Source: an uncultured cyanobacterium (GTDB lineage Bacteria > Cyanobacteriota > Cyanobacteriia > CACIAM-69d). Taken from it: a stretch of 64,000 nt of DNA. The DNA lies in contig CALGDE010000068.1 of the NCBI GenBank assembly GCA_937883785.1, positions 1 to 64,000 on the forward strand, given 5' to 3'. Position numbers and translations under genes: made by a program. Shown in pieces: positions 1 to 9,038 of the stretch. The notes under the pieces were generated by a model. That model saw only the letters and a list, made by a program, of their open reading frames with translations, had not been told where the DNA came from and made no database searches. Position 1 is the first letter of the stretch. Each line of letters opens with the position of its first letter.

Positions 1-85
1 TGATGCTGTAAGTCATGGCTAAAAAGGCTTTCACCTACTCTGTCACCCCGTCAGCAATTCATATCTAATCTTAAATTCACGCAGT

Positions 86-862
86 TCATTCCTTTTCAAT
101 TTGGCGAGCTCTTGGATAACAAAGTATATAGTCATTGGGCTGAGTGAAATCAGTCTGACGCTCTCGAAATCCTTGTATTAATCCAGAAATATTCCAGTCA
201 TTCAGTTCCGAATTGAGACTCTCAACGTATTCTGAAAAGTTAGCATCGGGGCAACGGAATTCATCTGCACACAAATATTGCCCCAGCAATGCTTTTTCCG
301 AAATAGGTGATCCTCCACTGTCAAAGTCAGTTAAAAGCTTTTCGCGGAAATACAGGTAATCATTTATCTCAGCGGGAGTCACAAGGATTTGAAGAACTTT
401 CAAATAACTAGCACTCTCAAATAAATGAATAAATCCTGACTTTCTACTGCGGTAATACTTTTGATTTCGACAGTTTCTAGGAAGAAGAGGAGACGCTCTA
501 TACAGGATTACCTTGTGGATGGACGTTATGGCTAAATCTGAAATGTCAACAACATTCCCTCTGTGGTTACTTAATGGAATGCTATTAAAATCCTTCAGGT
601 AGTTGAGAGTGTTGCCTATCTGACTTTTGGCTTTATCCAAGATATTTTTCTTAAACCATCTTCCTTCTATTTCAGAGGTGGTATATTTCCCATGATTCCT
701 CTCTTTGAGTTGATAAACAATGAGGAGATTGTCTAGCCAAATGACGCTGTCGGCAAATTCATGTTCATTCTTAGATGCATCCTGAAACTGGTTTTGGGAG
801 AAAGTAAACTCCTTGAAAAAACAAAGTTCTTGTATCTGTGCAACTGAATTGTGAAAGTTCAT
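86..862 (-). CDS. Hypothetical protein, possibly PD-(D/E)XK nuclease-like
   Basis: A 258-residue protein that I do not recognise by family. Near the N terminus an acidic stretch (E-F-A-D-S around residues 35-39) is followed by W-L-D and then a hydrophobic strand ending in Q-L-K-E-R (about residues 51-55). The E...D...(Q)xK spacing resembles the core of restriction-endonuclease-like folds; this is inference from a short motif only. There is no signal peptide or membrane segment. The gene is AT-richer than the photosynthesis genes around it and stands alone on the minus strand at the window edge, which fits an accessory or recently acquired gene. Start taken at the ATG at 862; the upstream sequence is AT-rich with no clear Shine-Dalgarno. 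Confidence 0.6.
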   Translation of the reverse strand: MNFHNSVAQIQELCFFKEFTFSQNQFQDASKNEHEFADSVIWLDNLLIVYQLKERNHGKYTTSEIEGRWFKKNILDKAKSQIGNTLNYLKDFNSIPLSNHRGNVVDISDLAITSIHKVILYRASPLLPRNCRNQKYYRSRKSGFIHLFESASYLKVLQILVTPAEINDYLYFREKLLTDFDSGGSPISEKALLGQYLCADEFRCPDANFSEYVESLNSELNDWNISGLIQGFRERQTDFTQPNDYILCYPRARQIEKE

Positions 863-929
863 GAATCATCAAAGTAACAGTTGCTTCTATTATTGTCTCT
901 TGAATTTTTCGCTAAAGGGGACAACGTAA

Positions 930-1580
930 TTATTGTTGGGGCAGTATGATCGCCGATCGCAGCAAAATGGCGTGACGGCTATTAACGACGGTTACCGCAA
1001 ATCCATCTTGGCTCAACTCTTCCAGCAGCTTATTTGCCGGCTTCATCTTTTTAGTATGGCTAACCAGCAAATACGGGCGCTGACCGTAGGATACGAGCCC
1101 CGGCGTTTCTCCCATTCGATCGCGTAAGGTGCGGGCGATCGCCAAATCGCTGAAATAATCCACCAGCACCGCGTAACCGTCCCCCAGCGCTTGGGGACTG
1201 TAGGAGTTGCTCCCCCCCGGTGTAGCGGTGTTCGAAGGTTCGATTAAATAGGCGGTGCGGTTTAGGCGATCGCTGATATAAGCTTGCCAAGCTTCGGCGA
1301 TCGCCTGGGATGGAAACCCGCTCAGGCGCAGCACCGTTTCTCCTTGGTAATCACATAGGGTCACTTCCACCGACTCCGGCAACTCCTCGTACAGCGCCAC
1401 CTCCACATCAGGAGAATCTCGCCGCACCATTAGTAGGTAACGCCCCGCTGCCGGTGGTTCGCAGGGTTTCAACGCCTGGGCAACGGGGGCGATCGCCGTA
1501 CTGGCGACGACGTGTATCGCCGTACCCATTATTAGACTTCCTACTAAAAGGCGGGCGTTGAGGAATCGTGGAAAAGCCAT
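930..1580 (-). CDS. Exported conserved cyanobacterial hypothetical protein
   Basis: A 216-residue protein starting MAFPRF. The ATG at 1580 is preferred over a TTG five codons upstream because GGAGG lies about 8 nt before it. Residues 1-36 form a basic n-region and a hydrophobic stretch ending in alanine-rich sequence, a likely signal peptide. The rest is soluble, with two blocks of similar texture (about 45-110 and 135-210) containing hydrophobic strands and the phrase GRYLLMVRRD, reminiscent of repeated small alpha/beta modules such as SPOR-like folds in exported proteins. Function unknown. It lies directly downstream of ycf54 on the same strand (28 nt apart), so the two may be co-transcribed. 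Confidence 0.75.
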   Translation of the reverse strand: MAFPRFLNARLLVGSLIMGTAIHVVASTAIAPVAQALKPCEPPAAGRYLLMVRRDSPDVEVALYEELPESVEVTLCDYQGETVLRLSGFPSQAIAEAWQAYISDRLNRTAYLIEPSNTATPGGSNSYSPQALGDGYAVLVDYFSDLAIARTLRDRMGETPGLVSYGQRPYLLVSHTKKMKPANKLLEELSQDGFAVTVVNSRHAILLRSAIILPQQ

Positions 1581-1608
1581 AGAAACGGCCTCCAATTTAT
1601 TGAGAAAG

Positions 1609-1938
1609 CTACGATGCCGCTGCTAGGGACGCAATGGGATCAGGAATCGAATCCGATGGAGCTTCAAACTCCCCCGTTAATACGTACTCTAGCCGCAGTT
1701 TCGTCCAAGTGATAAACGTCTTGTTGGTGGAAATAATGGCGGCGGCGGGCTGGGGAACCTTGGCCTTGACCTCCGCCATCTCTGGCGCTTCTAAAAACGC
1801 AGGCTCCAGGACGAACCAAAAATCAATCTCTTTTTCTTGTTCGTTATAGTTGCGAATGCGCTCGCTAATGACCTCATCAAAGGGCTCTTCTTCCACTAAA
1901 AACTTTTTGCTGGCAATGCTGAAGTAGTAGGTCGTCAT
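1609..1938 (-). CDS. ycf54: Ycf54 family, Mg-protoporphyrin IX monomethyl ester cyclase factor
   Basis: A 109-residue protein with the complete Ycf54 signature: N-terminal MTTYYFSIASKKFL, the E-E-E-P-F-D-E-V segment, Q-E-K-E-I-D-F-W-F and the conserved stretch A-A-A-I-I-S-T-N-K-T-F-I-T-W (about 67-80). In characterised cyanobacteria and plants Ycf54 binds and supports the oxidative cyclase that forms ring E of chlorophyll, converting Mg-protoporphyrin IX monomethyl ester to protochlorophyllide. The length is normal for the family. The protein is soluble, probably associated with membrane-bound cyclase. The cyclase catalytic subunit is not in this window. Confidence 0.93.
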   Translation of the reverse strand: MTTYYFSIASKKFLVEEEPFDEVISERIRNYNEQEKEIDFWFVLEPAFLEAPEMAEVKAKVPQPAAAIISTNKTFITWTKLRLEYVLTGEFEAPSDSIPDPIASLAAAS

Positions 1939-2059
1939 GGAACTGAATAAGCGTTTTTCGCTAAAGGGTTTTGATGGTTTTTAACAGCTCGGTTGGTGCG
2001 CTGGCACGCGCCCTGCATCGCCGATGGAGCAACAAATTTTACCGTTATCAAGCTGGGAG

Positions 2060-2779
2060 CTACACCTGATTGATAATTTCCTTCATTTCCCGCACCGCCC
2101 GCTCAATACCGACCAATACGGCGCGGCTAATAATCGTATGCCCAATATTTAGCTCTTCCATTCCCGGCAGTTGCGCTACCGGTAGGGTGTTCCAGTAGGT
2201 TAGCCCGTGCCCAGCGTTGACCCGCAGCCCTGCCGCGATCGCCCGTTCACATCCGTCTGCCAGCACGGCTAACTCCTTCGCCTGCGCCTCCTCGCTTTTA
2301 GCTTCTGCGTAGGTGCCGGTGTGCAACTCAATAAACTTAGCGCCACACTTCGCCGAGGCTTCAATCTGCGCTGGGTCCGCATCAATAAACAAGCTCACCG
2401 GGATATTTGCCCCTTGCAGCTTGGTGACCACATCGGTCATGCGAGGCAACACCGCTGCAATTTCCAAGCCCCCTTCGGTGGTGACCTCTTCCCGCTTTTC
2501 CGGCACCAAGGTGACATAGTCTGGCTTGATATCTAGGGCGATCGCCACCATTTCATCCGTCGCCGCCATTTCTAGATTCAAATGGGTACGCACCGTTTCC
2601 CGCAGCAGATAAACGTCGCGATCCTGGATATGACGACGGTCTTCCCGCAGGTGTACCGTAATGCCGTCAGCTCCTGCCAGCTCAGCAAGGACAGCTGCCC
2701 CCACTGGATCGGGCTCAACGGTACGGCGGGCTTGGCGAATGGTCGCCACATGATCGATATTGACACCTAAAGTCGGCAC
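2060..2779 (-). CDS. pdxJ: Pyridoxine 5'-phosphate synthase PdxJ
   Basis: A 239-residue TIM-barrel enzyme. It condenses 1-deoxy-D-xylulose 5-phosphate with 3-amino-2-oxopropyl phosphate to give pyridoxine 5'-phosphate in the DXP-dependent vitamin B6 route. Diagnostic motifs: N-terminal [15 protein letters not shown], the phosphate/substrate strand [16 protein letters not shown] (about 36-51), [23 protein letters not shown] (about 91-106), [15 protein letters not shown] and the C-terminal AGHGL...[13 protein letters not shown]. Full length and intact. The start codon is GTG at 2779 (family proteins start with [10 protein letters not shown]); no strong Shine-Dalgarno is visible. It is followed 45 bases downstream by the 3' end of a broken kinase gene's neighbour region. 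Confidence 0.96.
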   Translation of the reverse strand: MPTLGVNIDHVATIRQARRTVEPDPVGAAVLAELAGADGITVHLREDRRHIQDRDVYLLRETVRTHLNLEMAATDEMVAIALDIKPDYVTLVPEKREEVTTEGGLEIAAVLPRMTDVVTKLQGANIPVSLFIDADPAQIEASAKCGAKFIELHTGTYAEAKSEEAQAKELAVLADGCERAIAAGLRVNAGHGLTYWNTLPVAQLPGMEELNIGHTIISRAVLVGIERAVREMKEIINQV

Positions 2780-2824
2780 GGCGAACTCTACTTACGGCAA
2801 AACAAAACTTAACGTCTTCAAATT

Positions 2825-4966
2825 TTACCCCAATGCTTTTACCGTGCCGACTTCAGCGTGCGGTGCTTTCGTCGATGTTCCTTCCTCGACCTTCTGCGTG
2901 GTGGGGATGCGAATCGTAAATTCTGTGCCTTCACCCACAACGGAGTTACAAGTCAAGCTTCCCCCGTGGGTTTCGGTGATGATTTTGTAGCTAATTGAAA
3001 GCCCGAGCCCGGTGCCTTGTCCAACCGGTTTCGTTGTAAAGAAAGGGTCAAAAATGCGATCGCGCACCGCTTCTGGAATGCCCGCTCCATTGTCACGCAC
3101 TCGAATCCAGCAGCATGGCGTCCTTTCAGCATACCCGTTTTTCGCCGGTAAAACCCCATCTACTCCTGTGCTGATAACAATTACAGGACGCGAGTCTGTC
3201 TCCTCGCCACCATCACTGTTCACCGGTCCCGCCTGACTCGGCTCACAATAACGTAGCTGAGAAAGCGCATGAATCGCGTTGTCGATAAGGTTAAGAATGA
3301 CCTGGTTGAGCTGCGCTGGATAACATTCGACGGGAGGAACATCCCCGTAGTCTTTGACAACTTCAACAACATGAGATTTGCTGTTGCCTTTGAGCTTACT
3401 TCTAAGGATAACGAGCGTATTTTCGATGCCTTCATGAATATCAACATGCTTCGACTCAGACTCATCTAAGCGGGAGAAATTCCGTAGGGATTTGACGATA
3501 CTTTGTACCCTGTTAGTGCCATCTTCAATGGAACTTAATAGCTTGGGGAAATCATTGCAGATATAGTCGATATCTAACTCCTCTAGCTGTTCCCTTAGCT
3601 CATCGCTTTCCTCCACACCATGTTCTTGATAAAGGGCGATCGCCTCCAGCAAAGCTTCACTATGGCTGCGGGCGTGGGCAACATTGCCATGGATAAAACC
3701 AATGGGATTATTAAGTTCATGGGCAACGCCTGCAACTAGTTGCCCTAGGCTCGACATTTTCTCTGTTTGAATTAACTGAGTCTGGGTACTTTTCAACTTT
3801 TCTAAAGTGGACTTAAGATCGCCATTTTTCTGCTCCAACGATTGAAAAGACTGACGAACTTGGTTGACCATCGTGTTAAATGCGTTGGCTAAGGTGCCAA
3901 ATTCATTGCGAAATCCTTCCGGAACTTTGGTGTCTAAATACCCTGAACTAATGGATAGTGCCGCAGCATTTAACCGTTGCAATGGAATCAATATAGAGCG
4001 AGATAAAATGAACCCGGCAGCGATAGAAACTCCCCCCGCTCCCAATAGCACTAAGCAGGAAATTATCAAACTATTCCAGACAACTTTATCCAGTTCTTGG
4101 CTGGGTAATTCTACGACCACAAACCAGTCCACGGCGTATATGTTCGAGCTGGCACCCAGCACAGATAATCCCTGCAATCCTTGGTACTGATTCAGATAGC
4201 GCTTATCCAAACTTTGGTCTCGAACCTGTTGAATTAGGGTTGGATCCTTCAACTGTTGAAGAGAAAAGTCTTGATAGGAGGTTTCTGCTCGTAGAGTTTG
4301 GGTGATAACCAGATTATTTTGATCAACGATATAGAGATATCCACTGTCGCCAGTTTGCGACTAATTAATGATGTATTGAAGCTGCTCTAGATTAATTTGG
4401 GTTAGTAAAGCACCGCTCAGTTTACCCTCATTGTTTCGCATTGGAAGACCCACTGTGATCACAGATAAACCTTGATCTTTTCGAACCTTTACCGGACTAA
4501 TATCTTGTTCTCCGGTTGTAATGATTTTTTGCCAGTCAACCTGTGATCCATTGAGTAAATACTCGATTTCCTCCTCTGTATTTTGACTGAATGGTGTGAT
4601 TGAACTGGAGACTTTCCCCTCGATGTCAACAATTGCGATCGCGAAATAGGCGTCACTACTTTCCGCGATCGTCCGTAAAAAATTCGACTGGCGTTCCGGG
4701 GATAACTCGGTAATTCCTGGAAGCCGGGCAAGGTAATTGAGTGGATCTTTAAGCTGGGTTAAAAAGAAGCTGATTTTATTAGCAGAATTTTCAACTTGAG
4801 ACTGTTTAAGATCCCGAAGAATATTGAGCTGATTTTGATAGTTAAACCAGGTTGTTAGCCCCCCCACTGCGATAACGCTACTTGCCACAAGGGTGACGAT
4901 TCCATACCGCAAAGTATGGCTAATTGAGAATGGAGCAGAATGGGCTCGACTGGAAGAAGAAGTCAC
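2825..4966 (-). pseudogene. dCache-HAMP histidine kinase interrupted by an in-frame amber codon
   Basis: One continuous minus-strand frame runs from an ATG at 4966 to a stop at 2825 (714 codons) except for a single TAG at 4361-4363. The first part (201 residues) has an N-terminal membrane segment and the first half of an extracytoplasmic Cache sensor. After the TAG the frame continues at once with S-Q-T-G-D-S-G-Y-L-Y-I-V-D, the usual end of a Cache domain, then a second membrane segment, HAMP, and a HisKA/HATPase core. This includes the phospho-acceptor H-box AHELNNP (codon 416), an N-box DNAIHAL, G1 DNGAGIP, F-box FDPFF and G2 GTGLGL. The surrounding text (QYIIN-stop-SQTGDSGY) suggests a CAG (Gln) to TAG change. 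The gene is either a recent nonsense pseudogene, a readthrough gene or a sequencing error; a TTG at 4252 could restart a kinase lacking the sensor. An orphan binding protein lies just upstream. Confidence 0.88.
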
Positions 4967-5010
4967 GAGAGCTAAGGGGAATTCAGCACAAAGTTGCCAC
5001 GCAGTCTAAA

Positions 5011-5072
5011 GCTAAATATTAGAAGCTAAATATTATTAGAAGCTAAATATTAGAAGCTAAATATTATTAGAA
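5011..5072. repeat. Perfect 31-bp tandem repeat, two copies
   Basis: Positions 5011-5041 and 5042-5072 are identical 31-bp AT-rich units. Each unit is itself built from a smaller GCTAAATATTAGAA-like word used twice, and a degenerate extension (AAATTGAATATT) follows. The repeat sits in the 114-bp gap between the binding-protein gene and the interrupted kinase, where it would form part of the intercistronic RNA if the two are co-transcribed. Confidence 0.9.
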
Positions 5073-5080
5073 ATTGAATA

Positions 5081-6328
5081 TTAAAAATCTAGAGTTTCAG
5101 CCCGAGAGAGGGTTTGTGGTAGCCCAAAGGCTTGGGGACCGCCCACAAGGTTAATGGCTCGGGTCACAAACTGATCGTCAACCAAATCTTTGGCAACAAC
5201 ATTAGGGTCTAAATTCTGAATAAAAGTCCCTGATTCATCTAGTAGGGTGGTTTTTAAAGTTTTGACCAAGTCCGTTGTGTAAGACGGAAATGGATAAGGT
5301 TGAAAATCAATGCGGCGTGATCGCCATTCAGGATGGTGAATTGCGCCTTCTTTACGGTAAAAATCGTTGTTATATCGATTCAGTATGCGATCCAAAACGT
5401 CAACAGAGTGTGGCATGTAGTTGCTGCCGTTTTTGGACAGGAGGTGTGCGAGTTCGGGGCGATTTCCTCTAGACCATTGTTGCGCCTTCACGATTCCATT
5501 GACAACACCTTGGCTCCAGTCTGGGCGATCGCGAAGGTCTGCCTCATGCATGAATACCACACAGCATGCATGGTCACGCCAGATATCTCCCGTTAGCCGC
5601 AGCAGGCGACCCACCTGTGCCGTTTCCGCCGCTGAGTTAAAGGGTTCGGCAACGATATAACCGGCGATGTTCTCATTGCTCAGCGCTTTAACCATATCCG
5701 GGGGAGGCAGCACCACAAGCCCAACTTCATTGGAGGCAAGGCGGCGATTTAGGGTCAGGCTAGACACTGGCTTTAGACCATATTGGTTAAGCAGCATCTG
5801 CAGCACAACATTATGGATGGAGTACCAGAACGGAATGGCAATGGTGCGTCCCCCCAACTGCTCTGGGCTTCGAATACTGGGGTGTACGGTGATGGCGGAT
5901 CCATTTGTATGGTTCCAGGCAACCACTTTGGCAGGAAATTGAAGACTGTAGCGCAGCCAAAGACTGGCGGGCATCAGGATATGGATGACATTAACCTGCC
6001 TTTCCATAAAAGCCGTTGCGATCGCTTTCCAGGAACGATACGGCGTTGGGCGATCGCTTTCTAACCCTTCCTGCCGAAAGAATCCTTGATCGTGGGCAAC
6101 TAATAAAGGGGCCGAGTCGGTGATCGGTAGGTATCCCACCCGTACGGTGTCGCCATTTTTGACACGCTCATCCGTACCTTCCGAGAATTGTTTACGGCCA
6201 ATCCCTTGACAGCCAACGTTGCCGGCGCTTAAAGCAACGGCACCGGAGAATAATCCAGCGAGCTTAAGAAAGCGACGGCGACTGGGGGAGATAGTTCGCC
6301 AAGGGGATGATCGGTGGGGCGAAGACAT
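5081..6328 (-). CDS. NrtA/CmpA/SsuA-like ABC substrate-binding lipoprotein, orphan
   Basis: A 415-residue periplasmic solute-binding protein. The N terminus carries a twin-arginine-type motif SRRRFLK (residues 17-22), a hydrophobic stretch and Cys40, a likely Tat-exported lipoprotein. The mature part begins VRVGYLPITDSAPLLVAHDQGFF, the standard opening of the nitrate/sulfonate/bicarbonate binding-protein family. It has further family landmarks such as WKAIATAFMERQVNVIHI, GGRTIAIPFWYSIHNVVLQMLL and a YIVAEPFNSAAE segment. The ligand cannot be read from sequence. No permease or ATPase gene lies nearby; instead the next gene on the same strand is a membrane sensor kinase with an extracytoplasmic Cache domain. 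The binding protein could serve sensing rather than transport; that is inference. Confidence 0.9.
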   Translation of the reverse strand: MSSPHRSSPWRTISPSRRRFLKLAGLFSGAVALSAGNVGCQGIGRKQFSEGTDERVKNGDTVRVGYLPITDSAPLLVAHDQGFFRQEGLESDRPTPYRSWKAIATAFMERQVNVIHILMPASLWLRYSLQFPAKVVAWNHTNGSAITVHPSIRSPEQLGGRTIAIPFWYSIHNVVLQMLLNQYGLKPVSSLTLNRRLASNEVGLVVLPPPDMVKALSNENIAGYIVAEPFNSAAETAQVGRLLRLTGDIWRDHACCVVFMHEADLRDRPDWSQGVVNGIVKAQQWSRGNRPELAHLLSKNGSNYMPHSVDVLDRILNRYNNDFYRKEGAIHHPEWRSRRIDFQPYPFPSYTTDLVKTLKTTLLDESGTFIQNLDPNVVAKDLVDDQFVTRAINLVGGPQAFGLPQTLSRAETLDF

Positions 6329-6588
6329 GGGTCTAGAGCAGTATTTTCGCTGTTGAGGGAGTGGACCGATAAATCAGGGCAAGGTCTCAAGGGCGTACTA
6401 TCAGTCAAACTCCAGATGTCTTGCGCAGTGGGGCGTCACGTCTTTTAGCGTAACAATATGCCAGAGGCTGAAGCCCTCGCTGCTATTGAGTTTGAAAATT
6501 TAAAATTCGATATTTAATGCTTTGAGTCCTAATGACCTTCAGGGCAAATCGATGGTTGCCCAGGTCGAGTTGTTTACCGCGATCGCCA

Positions 6589-6715
6589 GAGCATGTCATC
6601 AATCGAGCACCAGAAACCTTACATGGAAGGGAATACGCGCCCTTTTCAAGCAAACAGTGCTAGGGGCTGAAACCCTTACAGTTAAAGGCGTTGAAACTTA
6701 AATGATGACAGCCCC
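6589..6715 (+). mobile_element. MITE-like element, copy 1 (TA-flanked family)
   Basis: About 127 bp with imperfect terminal inverted repeats: the left end reads GAGCATGTCATCAAT, and the reverse complement of the right end reads GGGGCTGTCATCATTT. It shares its interior with two other copies in this window, including the core CCCTTTTCAAGCAAACAGTG and a run GGGGCTGAAACCCTT. A TA follows the right end (6716-6717); the left flank is CA. No coding capacity. The structure and TA flank suggest mobilisation by a Tc1/mariner-IS630-type transposase, which is not in the window. Confidence 0.75.
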
Positions 6716-7179
6716 TAGTTAGTACAATACAGACCAATTAGCCGGTAGTAATGATGACGGCTGATTAGTCTGTGGAATGATCTTGGGAGAATTGTCCCGC
6801 GTCGTGCTGTCAACACCGAAGAAATGGTAGCTGAGGACCACCACCATTCATGTAACTAGCATTACTGATATTTTATATTTTCTTTATTGTTTTACCTAAG
6901 GCTCACGAAGCGTTAGCAAGATCGGTAGTGCGGATCCAGCTTTGGTAGGGCTTACGCGAGGCATGCTGTTTGAATGATCGTTTGTTTAATGTTGGGATAA
7001 CAGGGGCAAGGGTACGGGATCCCAGTCCTGTAGGGGATTCGGAAGCACTCTGGAGGTGCCAACGACAGTATCGGACTTTCAGTGATCCGAGAGTTGTACA
7101 CAGTTCAAGAGTGATCGCTGAAACCCTGCTGAAACCCTATTGATCTTGTTGCTCTCCAAAGCCTTTACAAGATTAGCCC

Positions 7180-7208
7180 GGGGAGGGGGGGTGAGGGTGA
7201 GGGCGGGG
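7180..7208 (+). other. G-quadruplex-type G-rich tract
   Basis: The plus strand carries five G-runs of at least three guanines within 29 bases, separated by one to two bases (GGGG-A-GGGGGGG-TGA-GGG-TGA-GGG-C-GGGG). This satisfies the usual pattern for intramolecular quadruplex formation. It lies about 70 bp beyond the 3' end of the minus-strand glycosyltransferase gene, so the corresponding RNA would be C-rich and the non-template strand of that transcript would be the C strand. Confidence 0.6.
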
Positions 7209-7279
7209 ATCTATGCAAGAGGTTTACTGTCCTGGCCAGGACATTCAAGGTTGCCTGGCGGTAACGGACTTAGCTCCTT

Positions 7280-9028
7280 CTAGGGAACCCGTTTCCAAAG
7301 ATTGGGAAATTGTGTCCGCTGAATTGCATCAGGGCTTGATCGCCAAGACTCTGGTGGATAATAGGCAAAGTTTGGCAACGGTGGCGCTGCGGCGGGAACA
7401 GAGGCGTCGACGGGCAAAATTTGTAGGGCAATGCCGTCCTTGAGCTGGGGGGTTAGGGTAAGCAGCCGCAGGGGATCGGTGCTGGTAAGCACAATCTGGT
7501 CGGGAACTGTGGAACGGGTGGGATCAGGGGGGGCTAGGGAGTCAATGAGCACTTGGGCGATCGCCGGTACGTCGTAGCTGCTGTATTTATGCCACCAGGT
7601 GTTTGACTGGGTGCCATGGTACGCCGAAGATAGGGCGCTGAAAATCAGGCTCATGGCGGCAAAGCCATAGATAAATTGAAATAGGCGCGGCTGACGATTT
7701 AGACTTTGCCAAAACTGGGCGATCGCCCAGCCGAGAATCATCGCCAGCCCTAGGTACGCCAACAAAAAATAGCGGGGAATGGTGGAGCGTTGCCCGCCAG
7801 TGAGCAAATCTAGGGCTGCAAAGGGGATCACCGTGCCGAGCCAGCTAACCGGCAGCAACCATAGAGCGCGGGGCTGCGATCGCATCATCCAAACAATGCT
7901 GGCAATAATTAACCCCACGATGGTGACAATACCGATGGCGATCAGAGGCGTATCGAGCAGTCGCACCGGGTCGCCGTTGCTGGCGGTGATATCAAATAGG
8001 GGCTGGTTGGGAAATCCCAGTTGGGCATCGAAAAGTACGGCAGAGAGGTTTAGCAACCATCGCTGGAGCAACACCGGCGCAGAGAGGTCCCGGTTCAGCC
8101 AGCCGATTTGTTGCCGGTAGGTGAAGATGAAATATAGCCAGGGAGCAAAGGCAATTAAGGTGGCGATGCAGGAGCGAATGTAGTTGCCGAGGAATCGCGA
8201 AAAGGGGGTAGGCGATCGCCAGCTTTTCATCAACGTGCGGCGGTGTCCCCCCACAAAGATGCCGTGAGTGATAATCACCAGCAAAAACGGCAGTTGGGTA
8301 TAGAGTCCAACCATCAAGCTGAAGGCATAGAGAATCCAGCGAGCACGAGGATTGCCGGATCGGGTGCGGGTGGCTTGCAGCGCTTTTAAAAATGCCAGGG
8401 TACTAAGGGCGGTGATTAGCAGCCCTAAGCTGTAGCCCCGGGCCTCGCGGGCGTAAAGAATTTGAATAGGGGATAGGGCCACAACTGCGGTGGTGGTCCA
8501 TTGCACCGTGCGCCAAGATAGGGGGCTGGAGTGTTCGGGATATAGCGATCGCACCCAACGCCCCAGCTCCTGCACCAGCGCGTACATGACCGGCAACAGC
8601 CCTACTCCCAGCAGCGCTGATAAGCCACGGAGGGCAAAAGGCGTGTTGCCAAAAAGGGTAGCCCAGCCCCGCGCCAGCAAGTAATACAGCGGTACCTGTT
8701 CTGGGTTTTCGTACGCCAAACTGCTTAGGGTTTTATCCCAGCCGCGACTCGCCGCCCCTTCCGATGACAAATCAAAAAAATACGCGGTGAACTTGTCCGG
8801 TGACCACAACCGATCCAGCACCTCCGGTCCCGGCGATCGCACCTCTTCTTTGGTCAACCCAGCCACACGAATGCTGGTGATCGTTTCGTCGTACCAATAC
8901 ACCGCCCGATCCAGTGCCGTAAATCGCAGCACAATACCGAGGGCGATCGCCACGCCACAGCCAAAAATTAGAGCCCGCGTCAGGAAAGATCGCCGTACTG
9001 GCCGTTGTAACTGCGTAGGAACCAACAT
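7280..9028 (-). CDS. GT-C fold membrane glycosyltransferase (GT39/ArnT-like)
   Basis: A 582-residue polytopic membrane protein with roughly 10-12 hydrophobic segments. After the first membrane helix (about 17-37) comes an extracytoplasmic loop with W-Y-D-E-T (Asp47-Glu48). This is the acidic pair that marks GT-C transferases using polyprenyl-phosphate sugars (ArnT, PMT, GT39/GT83 families). A luminal segment with V-P-L-Y-Y-L-L-A-R-G-W follows, and further on A-L-R-G-L-S-A-L. The C terminus is a soluble domain of about 100 residues. It probably transfers a sugar to a lipid, protein or glycan on the outer face of the plasma membrane; donor and acceptor unknown. Only 10 bases separate it from the upstream GUN4/zinc-ribbon gene, so the two are likely co-transcribed. 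Confidence 0.85.
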   Translation of the reverse strand: MLVPTQLQRPVRRSFLTRALIFGCGVAIALGIVLRFTALDRAVYWYDETITSIRVAGLTKEEVRSPGPEVLDRLWSPDKFTAYFFDLSSEGAASRGWDKTLSSLAYENPEQVPLYYLLARGWATLFGNTPFALRGLSALLGVGLLPVMYALVQELGRWVRSLYPEHSSPLSWRTVQWTTTAVVALSPIQILYAREARGYSLGLLITALSTLAFLKALQATRTRSGNPRARWILYAFSLMVGLYTQLPFLLVIITHGIFVGGHRRTLMKSWRSPTPFSRFLGNYIRSCIATLIAFAPWLYFIFTYRQQIGWLNRDLSAPVLLQRWLLNLSAVLFDAQLGFPNQPLFDITASNGDPVRLLDTPLIAIGIVTIVGLIIASIVWMMRSQPRALWLLPVSWLGTVIPFAALDLLTGGQRSTIPRYFLLAYLGLAMILGWAIAQFWQSLNRQPRLFQFIYGFAAMSLIFSALSSAYHGTQSNTWWHKYSSYDVPAIAQVLIDSLAPPDPTRSTVPDQIVLTSTDPLRLLTLTPQLKDGIALQILPVDASVPAAAPPLPNFAYYPPESWRSSPDAIQRTQFPNLWKRVP

Positions 9029-9038
9029 TGGGGGCAGC

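Larger units (their letters stand above)
6329..7279. other. 951-bp intergenic region without a convincing gene
   Basis: No reading frame here has the features of a real gene. The stretch holds a MITE-like element (6589-6715), a small hairpin around 6737-6765 just beyond it, a G-rich quadruplex-type tract (7180-7208) and a 14-bp perfect palindrome GTCCTGGCCAGGAC (7229-7242) close to the 3' end of the glycosyltransferase gene. A short open frame beginning at 7213 on the plus strand is antisense to that gene and is rejected. Confidence 0.7.

Noticed and set aside
7213-7443. Open frame of 76 codons on the plus strand
   Set aside because: Largely antisense to the end of the glycosyltransferase gene, with no family resemblance or ribosome-binding site.
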